A stretch of DNA of 64,000 nt, from NCBI GenBank assembly GCA_030762175.1, contig CM060843.1:117186869-117250868 (forward strand), written 5' to 3'. Source of the stretch: Metallyticus violacea. Taxonomy: Eukaryota > Arthropoda > Insecta > Mantodea > Metallyticidae. Positions 48,166-58,349 of the stretch are shown here, piece by piece. Positions within the stretch are counted from its first letter, which is position 1, and every line of letters begins with the position of its first letter. The notes beneath the pieces were generated by a model. It made no database searches. It worked only from the letters and a program-made list of their open reading frames with translations, and had not been told where the DNA came from. A program made the position numbers and the translations under genes.

Positions 48166-50150
48166 CCAAGAAAAGTAAGCTTAAGCACTTTAATTACTAA
48201 TAAAGAAGTATTAAGTATCTAAATACCTCCTTTCATTACCAATGAAATGATAAGTGGGTTTTCACTTTTAATAAATGTGTGTTTTAGTTACTTTACTGTC
48301 CATTTTCGGTATTTTAAGTGCCTTTTTCCCTGCCTATTTTAACCAAAATAAATACCTGAACTTCCGGGCTGTGCTTATCAATTTCTTTATCATTGCTGTT
48401 ACATAGCTACTTATTATCTATTGTACTTGGTGTTTTCACTTACGCGGCGGTTATCAGCAGAAAGAAAATAATTATCTAACTGAGTAACTCTGATGAAGAA
48501 AATGTTTTGCTTGTAAAACTGAAAAACATCTCCGACAAACATAATGTGATAACAATTATTACCATAGCAATGTTTGCGCACTCTAAGAAATGTAAATCTT
48601 TGCAGACACTGAATAAAAGTATAATTTGTGATCACAAAAGTTCGTATGTGAAATAATAGATTAAGGGGATTGCCAATTAGTAAAAAGTGATTCATGCAAT
48701 AAAAAAGTAAAATTTAATACTATATATTTTCCTTAATCTTATTTTTGTTCCAAGTATGTCATGGTGCATAAATAGATTATAATTTCACTTTGCTTGCAGT
48801 ATGAAAAACAAGCAAAAAATAATACATTTGCAATATTTTTCAATAGATACATTTTTATGTAAGTTCACTTAGAAGTTTATAAGATCGCTTTCCTAAAAAT
48901 GAACTTAATATCAACGAGTTAATGAATATTCGGGGTGTCCTATAGACAGGCAAAATTAAGTTTTTATAAAGAAAAGATATTGACAAGATTATAAGATCGA
49001 AAGTGTGAGGAAAGGATAGTGTCACCTGCTGGTAGAGAACAGGTACCAGGCAATTATAGAATATCGGCAACAAGCAAAAATTAGAAAGGATCTTTCCATT
49101 AACCACTGATAGACAAATAAGAAGAAGCTATGGAGGCAGAATAAAGAATCCGATGTGCGTATTTACTATCATGAGTGTATTGCCAAATTATTCGTGAGAA
49201 AAACATTTCCCTAAAGTGGTAAAAAATATGAAAAAACAGTGCAAGTATTTTTATCCTCTAATTATATTGAATTACCAGAGGTTCTTTTGACGATGTGTAT
49301 GACATTTTTCGATTTTAACGCAGGGCAGATAAGTGATCATTAATTTGTAAGAACTGAGGCTATTTGTGTTGAAGCAGTGTACTAGGTCTTAAGCCTGCGA
49401 ATAGTTATTAATGTTGCCCAATTATAAGTTGCTAAAATTTTGTTTCATCGTACTAATATACTGATGTGCTTACTCTAACTTTACATTGTGCAAACCAAAA
49501 AATATCCAGTTATTATTTGATAAACCATCAAAAAAGATTTAATTGGAAGGAAATTTATTCTTTGAATTTTAAAATTATTAAAAGGTATTATAAATAAATT
49601 TTAAATTGATAAGATTAAGGCAATAATACCTCCAGATCCAGCATATATTATAAATTAATAAAATATACCAACTAAAATAAATTTTTGTATAATGTTTGTA
49701 AAATGTGAGTTCTTTACGAGAATTCTCAAATATTTTATAAACAAATACACGGAAATGAATTTATTAGCAGCTATTGATAATTTAGATATCACTGAATCTG
49801 TTTGCATCATTTTTACCTGACCTCTCAAATCACTAATAATCTCGTATATCTGTGGCACGTGCTATACAAGCTTTGCCTTACAAACAGTGCCCAAAAAGGT
49901 CGGTTATTCACGGCGTATTGGCACTTTCGATCTATTTACATTTATGTTGCACACACTTTGATTGACATGACCTCCCCGGAAAGGCATTTCGCAATCCCGT
50001 ACTTCACAAATACAGCGTTTGTTTTCCATTCTTCCATTTTATTGAATAACTGCGCAGCATATAGGCACCGTTTTTACAGATTTTGAGGATTTATTTTTAC
50101 ACACGAGAAAATTTGTTTTAGACATTTTTATCACTTTTCTCTAATAACAT
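48166..50150. other. No gene seen
   Basis: AT-rich; the first 200 bp may be the 3' end of the hAT relic. Confidence 0.5.
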
Positions 50151-50167
50151 TATCATCATCATAATCA

Positions 50168-50220
<53 letters not shown>
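50151..50220. repeat. (ATC)n/(ATT)n microsatellite
   Basis: Begins TATCATCATCATAATCATCA and continues as about 17 ATT units. Confidence 0.95.
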
Positions 50221-50224
<4 letters not shown>

Positions 50225-50663
50225 CTTTACAGACAAAACGTCTTTTGTGTCTGGACTGACCATGTCAGCAATTTCTCCCTTGTTCACATTTACATTTTTT
50301 TTTGCATTAAAACTCACACCAATATACGCTATTCCGGTGTATACGGAGTCACACGATACTGAACATGTTGCATTGCTCACGATATAATGGCAGGATGGTA
50401 ATATCATAACAAAACCAGATACTACTGATGCTAACAGAAGCATACTCACATATTGTAGCATAAGGGGGGCTTCATAAGTAATAATTGAATTACAAAAAAA
50501 CATATAGTTGTAACAGTCACAGATCAAGGATTTTATTACAGTCGCATACTTAACAGTGAAGAGCAGGTATTGAAAATGTTTTGCTGCTACATATACGAGG
50601 AAAAATAGATACTGCTTTGGACAAAAATTCCTTATGCGATAGTATCATTTTACTTTTGTTTTG
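50221..50663. other. No gene confirmed
   Basis: A 102-codon minus frame (50219-50527) has one hydrophobic stretch (MLQYVSMLLLASVVSGFVMI) but no recognised family, splice context or codon signal. Confidence 0.3.
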
Positions 50664-50988
50664 TGTACGTTGCAAATTTAGGTTACATTAGATTAGTTTA
50701 GCATAGCTTAAGTTAAAAAATGCAAAAATTATCGTAGGTTTAAAAAAATTGCAAAAGTTATACTTTTTACGAACAGGTTGCACATTTAGGTTAGGTTAGC
50801 TTAACTTAAGTTTAAAAAAATGCAAAAAGTTATATTGTTAACGCATAGGTTGCAAAGTTAGCTTAGCTTAACTTATGCAAAAATTATACTATTAATGCAC
50901 TTGTTACAAATGTTGGTTTGGTTAGCTTAGCTTAGGTTACCTTAAGTTAAAATATTTTTTTCCAACATTTATACTGTTAAAAGCGTAT
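50664..50988 (+). repeat. Diverged four-unit minisatellite
   Basis: Four units of roughly 55-105 bp. Each has GGTTGCAAATTTAGGTTAG-type sequence, then AGCTTAACTTAAG, then AAAAATGCAAAAATTATACT and GTTAACGCAT. The units start near 50668, 50771, 50843 and 50898. TTAGGTTAGG occurs only as a dimer, so it is not a telomere tract. Confidence 0.75.
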
Positions 50989-51039
50989 GCCTTTCCCCAT
51001 AACAATTATTTCCTTAACGCCTTACATTGTTACATTACA

Positions 51040-51098
51040 CCGCCTGTGGTGCCTCGGTAGTAAAAACGGGCGTTAAACACTACTCAAAAAAAAAAAAA
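51040..51098 (+). mobile_element. SINE-A tail-only insertion with perfect target-site duplication
   Basis: Just 59 bp: CCGCCTGTGGTGCCTCGGTA, then GTAAAAACGGGCGTTAAACA, CTACTC and a 13-A tail. It is flanked by an identical 14-bp duplication ATTGTTACATTACA at 51026-51039 and 51099-51112. It shows that the tail by itself was inserted, by extreme 5' truncation. Confidence 0.93.
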
Positions 51099-51112
51099 AT
51101 TGTTACATTACA

Positions 51113-51797
51113 GTTTGCCATTTAATTTCGCTGTATATTGAATGTGATTAACTACTAACATGCATCCTAAAAATACATTCTTTGTATTTTATTGTGTCTT
51201 TCTGTGCATTACGACTGTTGCTTTTACCCGCTGCTTTAGGTATTTAATTTCCCAATCTTCATTGAGTACTTTCACGGTGTCGTGTTCTTTTAAAAGGTCA
51301 TAAATGTTATTTAGGGGACAAGGTTTTTTTTCTGTATGATTTCTCAGCACTACCAAAGTCTCAATCTGAAGCCATGTTGATATGTCCATGGACTGGAAAG
51401 AAATGAAGATTATTCTTTATCCCTGAACTCCTTTTCAAGAATGCTATAAGTCAGAAAGAAAGTTCAAAACCGAAGCAACTTGTTTGCATCCTCTTGAAGA
51501 TTCTGTTTTCAGCCAGGTATAGAAAACAATCTTTTTATTTTTTGACTCATTAGCATGAACTATGATTCATAGATTGCACATCCAAACTTGCCTAGCATAG
51601 AAAAGTTCACTCACTGACAGTTTTGGAAGTGGCTGGTTTTGCTGCATATCGAAAGCACCTGCATTTTATCCATTCATTCATTATTCTGTAAAACGCTTTG
51701 CACGAAATCTATGCAATCTGTGACTAGTTGTTAATTCATTTTTCTTCTCCAAATATTTCTCTATTTGTATTTTCATAATACCAACCTTACAAGAGGA
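51113..51797. other. No gene seen
   Basis: AT-rich spacer. Confidence 0.5.
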
Positions 51798-51802
51798 GCG
51801 CG

Positions 51803-51882
<80 letters not shown>
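51798..51882. repeat. Compound (GC)n(CA)n(TA)n microsatellite
   Basis: About 7 GC, 19 CA and 17 TA units in direct succession, a potential Z-DNA-forming tract beside an easily melted one. Confidence 0.97.
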
Positions 51883-51885
<3 letters not shown>

Positions 51886-52391
51886 AAATCAAAATAAAGT
51901 AACACTATTAACAATGTAGCAAATTAACAGTGATAATAAAAGTAGAAAAGGATAAAATACTTAGATAAAGTCACACTTGAAATTGCAACGTGTGAGTGTA
52001 TGCGTGCGTGTGAAGTCCGACATGATAGATTAAAATATTTATAGAATACATTCTTGTGTTTTGTTAAAGAGAACATAGTTTGAAGGGTGGCACCCTTTTT
52101 TTCTGTAGATCTTCTGCCACTCGAACATTCTTTTACTCGCACACCATTCAGAGTCACTGGAATCACCAGCCACTATGATTTAGCTTGAAATATTTTTTCT
52201 TACAAACACCATTGATAACCTCTCTAAAAGTAACCAGGAATATGTTGACTACAATGAAATCTGGTTGGGAGTCAATCAAAGTAGAACTATTGTAAAACAT
52301 AGCATAAGTACGTTCACTTCTGTTATTGCTAACTTCTCGGTATGAAACGAAAGTAAAGAAGAATTTATCCCATTTATCAACTTTTGTATTT
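51883..52391. other. No gene seen
   Basis: AT-rich host flank of the LINE insertion. Confidence 0.6.
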
Positions 52392-52404
52392 ACTCTCAGA
52401 TTGC
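52392..52404 (+). repeat. LINE target-site duplication, left copy
   Basis: ACTCTCAGATTGC, identical to 58369-58381. Confidence 0.96.
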
Positions 52405-52845
52405 CCCTCAGGGGCCCAATTTATTGGGTACGGGGCGTAGCGACCCCGAGGCACCCGAGCTGCTCCCTCAGGTCCGCGCTCAGCGCGTTTGACTCCTTTT
52501 TATTTCGCCTCTTTTATTGTTTTATTAGTCCTACTTCCCTGTTCTTTGTCTGATGGGTGCCCCCGTGTTTGACGCGGTAAAATGTGACTGGGTAACAGCG
52601 TAACTCCCAGCACAGGGTTATCATGTAGGACAGGAGCGTATCCCCTGGTAAAGGCCAGGCCCGGGGAAGGGCCATTGCACGAGCTGTAGTCTTCCTGCAG
52701 GCGATTGGGTCCCTTCGTCAGCCCACAGGAAGGTGTGACCCTGAGGTTACTTGGTTCAGGCCAGAGCCAGTAACCTAAGCCGGGGTGGCGCCCAGGAAGC
52801 AGCCCGCCATCGGAGACGGTTGCAATGGTGGAGGAATAAATCGCT
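52405..52845 (+). promoter_or_regulatory. LINE 5' UTR, GC-rich and hairpin-rich
   Basis: 441 bp. The first 60 bases hold several self-complementary segments: CCCTCAGGGG, CCCAATTTATTGGG (52414-52427), and CGGGG...CCCCG around CGTAGCGA. As in related LINEs it must carry an internal promoter, but no named element (Inr, DPE) can be asserted. A 145-codon minus-strand frame overlapping it is a shadow. Confidence 0.7.
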
Positions 52846-54126
52846 ATGGTACTGGAAAATAATCCTTTACATTTTAAACGTAAAAGAGTTGACGTAAAAG
52901 AAGTATGCGAGAAGTCTTTCCCTCGATACTTGGTCATTAGTCGAACTGAAGAGAGTCAGTCGTTTACCACCGTAAATCCATTTAAAATTCAGAAGGGCAT
53001 TGATGCCATAGCTGGACCCGTTAAGTCCTGTACCCGTCTACGCAACGGATCACTCTTGGTGGAGACACAAGGCCTGTCTCAAAGCAACTCGTTGCTCAAG
53101 GCGACGCTACTCCACGGATATCCCGTCCGTGTCGAGAAACATAAGACCATGAATTCGTCGAGAGGAGTTGTCACCACAAATGTTCCAGACGGAATGTCCG
53201 ACCCGGAAATCCAGAGCTGTCTGGAAGACCAAGGGGTCACCTCAGTTTATCGTGTGCAGGCAAGGAAAGAGGGGGAACTACAGCCGACCCGGACTCTTTT
53301 CCTCACATTCGACAGGGTCGATTTGCCGCAGAGGATCAAGGCGGGCTACGAGGTGATAGAAGTACGCCCGTATATCCCTAGCCCGTTGCGATGTTTCCAG
53401 TGTCAGCGCTTTGGACACACTCGCATATCGTGTAAAACTGCCGTATCCATCTGTGCAACCTGCGGTCAAGCAAGTCACGAGGGAGCATGTCCATCCGCTC
53501 CTGTCTGCGTCAACTGCCGCGGCGAACATCCAGCCTCGTCCCGCGATTGCCCTCGTTTTCGAGAGGAGCGCTGTATCCAGGAGATCCGGGTAAAGGAAAA
53601 ACTCTCCTTTACTGAAGCCCGGAAGCGATTCCAGTCTCGCCAACCTGTCGTGCCTAAGACCGGCACCTACAGCGCAGCAGCTTCTTTTACGCCCAAGAAG
53701 TGCGATACCAGTACGCAGACCTGCGACCTTGTTTTTACACGGGTTCAAACTACTCCTAGTTCTCCAAAGCGCTCTACCGTGAAGCCCAAAGCGGTTGTTT
53801 TTAATGCCCCTGATATTAAGTTCAGGACGAGTTTTACCCGTACGGATTTTTTAAAGTCGTCAACTCAGGTAGAGCAGAAAAAGAGCCCTTCTCCTCCTCG
53901 GAGGTCACGCTCCCATGATGGGAGCAAACCCGCTAGGCGGTCGCCGTCGCCGCCTATATCTACATCCAACCGATTCCAGGCGTTGGAATCGGTGGATGCT
54001 TCTCAGCGGGAGAGCCCTCCCTCTGAGGAAGTGATGGAGCAGGATGTGCCTGCTCCTTCAAAACCACCGAGTCCCACGCGACTGAAAAAAGGACGTTTGT
54101 TTCGCCCTGCACCGTCCAAAAAGTAA
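52846..54126 (+). CDS. LINE ORF1, Gag-like nucleic-acid-binding protein
   Basis: 426 residues. ORF1 proteins coat the element RNA, form the ribonucleoprotein and escort it to DNA. The N-terminal half (about residues 45-175) has the alternating pattern of the RRM/PRE-like domain seen in arthropod LINE Gags, with TLFLTFDRVDLPQRIKAGYE before the zinc region. Three zinc knuckles follow: CFQCQRFGHTRISC (183-196, the classic CX2CX4HX4C), CATCGQASHEGAC (203-215) and CVNCRGEHPASSRDC (221-235). A helical basic stretch (EERCIQEIRVKEKLSFTEAR) comes next. The C-terminal third is low-complexity and Ser/Pro/Arg-rich (PSPPRRSRSHDGSKPARRSP), ending in a basic tail. The start is the first ATG in frame, shortly after the 5' UTR. 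No stop or shift interrupts it. The ORF2 start lies 38 nt beyond the stop in another frame. Confidence 0.95.
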   Translation: MVLENNPLHFKRKRVDVKEVCEKSFPRYLVISRTEESQSFTTVNPFKIQKGIDAIAGPVKSCTRLRNGSLLVETQGLSQSNSLLKATLLHGYPVRVEKHKTMNSSRGVVTTNVPDGMSDPEIQSCLEDQGVTSVYRVQARKEGELQPTRTLFLTFDRVDLPQRIKAGYEVIEVRPYIPSPLRCFQCQRFGHTRISCKTAVSICATCGQASHEGACPSAPVCVNCRGEHPASSRDCPRFREERCIQEIRVKEKLSFTEARKRFQSRQPVVPKTGTYSAAASFTPKKCDTSTQTCDLVFTRVQTTPSSPKRSTVKPKAVVFNAPDIKFRTSFTRTDFLKSSTQVEQKKSPSPPRRSRSHDGSKPARRSPSPPISTSNRFQALESVDASQRESPPSEEVMEQDVPAPSKPPSPTRLKKGRLFRPAPSKK

Positions 54127-54164
54127 GGTGGTAAATTTTTAGCTTCTTTTATCTAATTTTAACA

Positions 54165-57100
54165 ATGGCTATCCTTTCGTGGAATGTGCGTGGTCTCCGT
54201 AGTCGAAGACCTGACCTCGAATTAATTTTACGTTCTACTGACCCCTTGCTTGTGTGTCTCCAAGAGACCAAGCTTCGCCCAAGCGATTCTTTTAATTTAC
54301 GCCGTTACTCTTCGGTGAGATTTGATCTCCCTCCCGAAGATGGCACTCCCGCTCACGGCGGAGTTTTACTTTTAATTCGAAACGACGTGTACAGCACCTC
54401 ACTACAGCTCCAGACTCCTTTACAAGCTGCTGCAGCTACAGTTCACTTTTCTGGCCTTAGTTTTTCAGTCTGCAATGTTTATTTACCTCCGTCCGGCACC
54501 ATCACCACAGTTGACCTGGACGATCTTTTGTCTCAGCTACCACCCCCTGTTCTTCTTTTGGGGGATTTCAATGCACACCACCCCCTATGGGGTTCCACCA
54601 CGGAGTGTGCAAGAGGTAACCTCTTAGCTGACTTTTTGCTAAATCACAATCTTATAGTTCTCAACACTGGTCAACCAACTTTTCTCTCTGACAGCACTCA
54701 TAGCCTTTCGCACTTGGATTTATCCATTTGTTCTGCCTCGCTTGCTGTACATTTCACCTGGAACGTCCTCTCCGACACATATACCAGTGACCACTTTCCG
54801 TGTCAGATCCATGTACTCTCTCCGAACGCACATTCACAGCGCACGCCAAAATGGCTCATTGATAAGGCGAATTGGACTCTCTATCGATCTTTGGCCGAAT
54901 TTTCAGGGTGTGACTTTCCATCTATCGACGTCGCGATCGAGCACCTCCGTACTGTCATCATAACAGCCGCAGATAAGGCTATTCCCCGGTCGTCTTGTCA
55001 CCCCAGACGCTTACCGGTTCCTTGGTGGAACGATGAATGCCGGGATGCATTGCGTGCACGCCGAGGTGCTCTCCGAGTTTTTCGTCGCCACCCTACTTCA
55101 GCAAATATGATCTGCTACAAACAACTTCGCGCCAAATGCCGCCGAGTCATTAAGGATAGCAAAAAGGCCTCTTGGATTTCTTTTACCTCTTCTTTTAACC
55201 GCACAACGCCTTCATCCGTAGTTTGGGAACGGCTACGCCGCGTTGCTGGCAAACCAAGGTTTACCCCTATGCCCGGTCTTAGGATTTTAAATCGAGTGCT
55301 CACCACTCCGATTGACGTCGCCAATGTTTTAGGGCGAACCTTCGCTGATGTTTCTAGTTCTGCCAACTACCCGGCTACATTTCGCGCATTAAGGGAGCAG
55401 GTTGAGAGGAAAGGTTTCTCGTTTGCCTCCGACCATCAGGAGAGCTACAACGTTCCTTTTACCGCCAGGGAACTGGAGCATGCCCTTTCTACCTCTCGAC
55501 ATTGCGCACCGGGACCTGATGACATTCATGTTGCCATGTTGCAGCATTTACCAGCAGAAGGCAAAGCATTTTTATTACGAACTTTTAATTTTATTTGGTG
55601 TAACGGCGCATTTCCTCGCGCTTGGCGATTGGCTACCGTCATTCCGATACCTAAGCCTGGAAAGGACCCACATCTTCCTTCCAGCTACCGTCCGATTTCC
55701 CTCACCAGCTGCGTTTGCAAGGTGTTGGAACGCATGATTAACGGACGGCTTATGTGGTTTTTGGAGTCGAGAAATCTGTTGACGAACGCTCAGTGCGGTT
55801 TCCGTCGTCACCGCTCCTCTGTCGACCATCTCTTATCTCTTTCGACCCACATAATGGACGGTTTTGTGCGCAAGTGCCAAACGGTTGCTGTATTTTTCGA
55901 TCTGGAGAAAGCGTACGATACTTGCTGGAGAGGCGGTATCCTCCAAACGCTTCACGATTGGAACATACGTGGGCGTATGTCTGTTTTTATTGAGGAATTT
56001 ATAAAAGACCGGGTTTTTAATGTTCGCGTGGGATCAGTTTTATCGTCGAATTTTATTCAAGAGAACGGTGTACCTCAGGGCTCGGTACTAAGTTGCACAC
56101 TTTTTGCCATTGCGATTAACTCTATCACCCAGGGTTTACCGCCAGGAATACAATCGTCGTTATTTGTGGACGATTTTGCCATATATATTTCCTCTCGGAG
56201 GACCTGTCTCCTGGAACGCCGCCTCCAATGCTGTCTCGACCGCCTTCACGCTTGGAGTGTCTCTCACGGGTTCCGTTTCTCCGCAGAGAAGACCGTCTGC
56301 ATGAACTTCTGGCGCCACAAGGAGTATCTTCCACCTTCGCTCCATCTTGGCCCAGACGCACTCTCCTTCGCAGACGAAGTTCGGTTCCTTGGCTTGGTGT
56401 TTGATAGGAAATTATGCTGGTCATCGTATATAGCGCAACTCAGAGGCAAGTGTGAACGTTCTCTTTGTATTTTACGTGTTTTAAGTGGCACATCTTGGGG
56501 AGCTGACCGGACTGTTCTCTTACGTTTTTATCGCTCTCTAATCCGGTCCAAATTGGATTATGGCAGTGTCGTTTATGGCTCTGCGCGGCCTTCTGTTCTA
56601 CGCCGCCTGAACCCGATTCATCACCGGGGTATCCGTGTTGCCATTGGGGCATTCCCCACCAGTCCTGTGTTGAGTTTGTGTGCGGAGTCTGGAGAACCTC
56701 CGTTGTTTTATCGTAGGGATGTTTTACTGACTGCGTACGGTTGTCGCTTAGCTGCGCAACCTCGTCATCCCACGAATGGGCCATTTTTTAACATGTCTTT
56801 TGATCGTTTTTACGCTGCTCGGTCTTTTACTCCTAAGCCCGCTGGCTTTCGTTTTAGGGAGATTTTACGGACGTTGGACATGGAGTTACCTGCTTTTTTC
56901 TTAGCCGGGGAAACTTCTTCTCCCCCCTGGATTTTAGCAGAGGCCCCCGTTCATCTCGGGCTCACGTCCTGTCCGAAATCTTCGACCGCAGCACATATTA
57001 TTCGTTGTTCTTTTAGCGAGATCAAATCTGCTTTTAATGGCTGGAATTTTATCTATACCGACGGCTCAAAATCTGACACAGGTGTAGGATGTGCTTTTGT

Positions 57101-57854
57101 TTTTAATGGGGCTAGTTTTACGTATGGTCTTAACGTTGCAACATCTATTTTTATGGCGGAGCTTTATGCTATCTATCGGGCGGTTTTATTTATTTCTGAT
57201 CACGGGCTGGGGAACAGTGTTATATGTTCCGACTCTTTGAGTGCTATTTTAAGTTTTAAACAGCTGTACAATCACCACCCTCTTGTACATATGGTCCAGA
57301 ACGTGGTTTTAACCCTTTTCGACGCTGGCGTCAGGGTAAAACTAATGTGGGTGCCTGGACACGTCGGACTCCCAGGTAATGAGGCCGCAGATGTTGCAGC
57401 AAAATCCGCCCTTTTAGACCCTGCTGAGCGCGAGCTGCGTTTTTATTCCGGGGATTTTATACATTCGTTACGTAGAGCCATTTTTTCGCGCTGGCGCGAG
57501 GAGTGGGAATTACTCCCAAATAATAAGCTCCGTGAATGTAAATTCACCCCTTTTAACTGGTCGACTTCTTCTCGCGCTGTTCGTCGCGAAGAAGTAATTT
57601 TAGCTCGTCTTAGAATTGGGCATTGCCGTTTTAGTCATTCACACCTTTTTGATGGTCAACCCGCTCCAGCTTGCCCCCACTGTGACCACCCCTTTACAGT
57701 GAGTCACATTTTAGTTGAATGCCATCATCTGGCAGCTTTTAGACATAGACTAGGTATGCCCTCCTCTATTGAGGAATTACTTGCGGATGATGTGGTTGCT
57801 GTTGAGCGTGTGCTCCGTTTTATCCGTGATTGTGGTTTTTGGAGCAAGGTGTGA
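54165..57854 (+). CDS. LINE ORF2: endonuclease, reverse transcriptase, RNase H
   Basis: 1229 residues. Residues 1-220 form an apurinic-type endonuclease with N7 (SWNVRG), E34 (LQET), D134 and N136 (GDFNAHHPLWG), D185 (SHLDL) and D209-H210 (SDHFP). All catalytic positions are present. The reverse transcriptase (about 430-720) has PGPDDIHVAMLQHLP, YRPISLTSCVCKVLERM, FFDLEKAYDTCWR (D579), GVPQGSVLS and the catalytic FVDDFAIY (D669, D670; F-V-D-D rather than the common F-A-D-D). RNase H (about 960-1080) retains D966 (YTDGS), E999 (AELYA), D1023 (CSDSLSA) and D1076 (GNEAAD). A CX2CX7HX4C motif (CPHCDHPFTVSHILVEC) lies near the end. An in-frame TAA at 54132 fixes ATG 54165 as the first possible start, so translation must reinitiate after ORF1. 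No stop or frameshift is seen; it looks enzymatically complete. Confidence 0.97.
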   Translation: MAILSWNVRGLRSRRPDLELILRSTDPLLVCLQETKLRPSDSFNLRRYSSVRFDLPPEDGTPAHGGVLLLIRNDVYSTSLQLQTPLQAAAATVHFSGLSFSVCNVYLPPSGTITTVDLDDLLSQLPPPVLLLGDFNAHHPLWGSTTECARGNLLADFLLNHNLIVLNTGQPTFLSDSTHSLSHLDLSICSASLAVHFTWNVLSDTYTSDHFPCQIHVLSPNAHSQRTPKWLIDKANWTLYRSLAEFSGCDFPSIDVAIEHLRTVIITAADKAIPRSSCHPRRLPVPWWNDECRDALRARRGALRVFRRHPTSANMICYKQLRAKCRRVIKDSKKASWISFTSSFNRTTPSSVVWERLRRVAGKPRFTPMPGLRILNRVLTTPIDVANVLGRTFADVSSSANYPATFRALREQVERKGFSFASDHQESYNVPFTARELEHALSTSRHCAPGPDDIHVAMLQHLPAEGKAFLLRTFNFIWCNGAFPRAWRLATVIPIPKPGKDPHLPSSYRPISLTSCVCKVLERMINGRLMWFLESRNLLTNAQCGFRRHRSSVDHLLSLSTHIMDGFVRKCQTVAVFFDLEKAYDTCWRGGILQTLHDWNIRGRMSVFIEEFIKDRVFNVRVGSVLSSNFIQENGVPQGSVLSCTLFAIAINSITQGLPPGIQSSLFVDDFAIYISSRRTCLLERRLQCCLDRLHAWSVSHGFRFSAEKTVCMNFWRHKEYLPPSLHLGPDALSFADEVRFLGLVFDRKLCWSSYIAQLRGKCERSLCILRVLSGTSWGADRTVLLRFYRSLIRSKLDYGSVVYGSARPSVLRRLNPIHHRGIRVAIGAFPTSPVLSLCAESGEPPLFYRRDVLLTAYGCRLAAQPRHPTNGPFFNMSFDRFYAARSFTPKPAGFRFREILRTLDMELPAFFLAGETSSPPWILAEAPVHLGLTSCPKSSTAAHIIRCSFSEIKSAFNGWNFIYTDGSKSDTGVGCAFVFNGASFTYGLNVATSIFMAELYAIYRAVLFISDHGLGNSVICSDSLSAILSFKQLYNHHPLVHMVQNVVLTLFDAGVRVKLMWVPGHVGLPGNEAADVAAKSALLDPAERELRFYSGDFIHSLRRAIFSRWREEWELLPNNKLRECKFTPFNWSTSSRAVRREEVILARLRIGHCRFSHSHLFDGQPAPACPHCDHPFTVSHILVECHHLAAFRHRLGMPSSIEELLADDVVAVERVLRFIRDCGFWSKV

Positions 57855-58318
57855 GGTTTTATCTTTTACCATTGACGGCATTTTTAGACTCTTTTAAGAC
57901 TGTTGTTTTTTCAGCTTTTGCTGAATCGTGTTAACTAGTCTTAAATTGTTGTTTTGCACATTACCCTTGTTCTTTGTTTTGGGGTTTTATTGTTACCATT
58001 TTAATCTTTTATAAGACTGGTTTGTTTTCAGCTCTTGCTGATTTGTTTTCCTACCTGTCTTTGTCTGTTGACCATATTGGCCTGTGTTGGCTTTGGGGTT
58101 TTATTGCTATGTGTTTAGTCCATTACAGGACTGTTATGTTTTTTCGCTCTTGCGAATAAGTTTTAGTAACACCCTTATATTTGTGGCGCCTTATACCCTT
58201 GTTGTTTGTTTTTGGGTATACATTTTATTGCACCAGTACTACTGTCCGTTCATTAGGCGCAGGATTTGCGTTTTCTGTTTATTTATTTTTTATTTCTGAC
58301 AGGGTACTTGATGTGTTT
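57855..58318 (+). repeat. LINE 3' UTR made of about 116-bp diverged repeats with hairpins
   Basis: Three related units, plus a partial fourth, contain GGGGTTTTATTG-like sequence, then TTATAAGACTGGTTTGTTTT-like sequence and a small hairpin. Hairpins: TTCAGC-TTTT-GCTGAA (57910-57925), TCAGC-TCTT-GCTGA (58028-58041) and TTCGC-TCTT-GCGAA (58143-58156). Spacing is 118 and 115 bp. In the third, the A-T pair of the stem is missing on both sides together, so pairing is kept. Confidence 0.8.
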
Positions 58319-58349
58319 GGGCGCTAATGACCACAGCAGTTTTGCGCCC
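58319..58349 (+). ncRNA. LINE 3'-terminal stem-loop (probable RT recognition element)
   Basis: GGGCGC (58319-58324) pairs perfectly with GCGCCC (58344-58349) around the 19-nt loop TAATGACCACAGCAGTTTT. The element then ends with TAAGCAATAATCATCATC. LINE reverse transcriptases of this sort often recognise a 3' stem-loop on their RNA. The same architecture occurs at the ends of SINE-B. Confidence 0.7.

Noticed and set aside
50219..50527. 102-codon minus-strand frame with a hydrophobic segment
   Set aside because: Adjacent to a microsatellite, no recognised family, no supporting splice or codon signal.
50789..50800. TTAGGTTAGG as an interstitial telomere tract
   Set aside because: Only two units, within a diverged minisatellite.
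52405..52480. Possible HDV-like self-cleaving ribozyme at the LINE 5' end
   Set aside because: The region is hairpin-rich, but I found no 3' partner for the first bases that would form the required P1 helix and pseudoknot.
53278..53748. 156-codon minus-strand frame and other frames within 52500-56800
   Set aside because: Antisense or alternate-frame shadows of the intact LINE ORFs.
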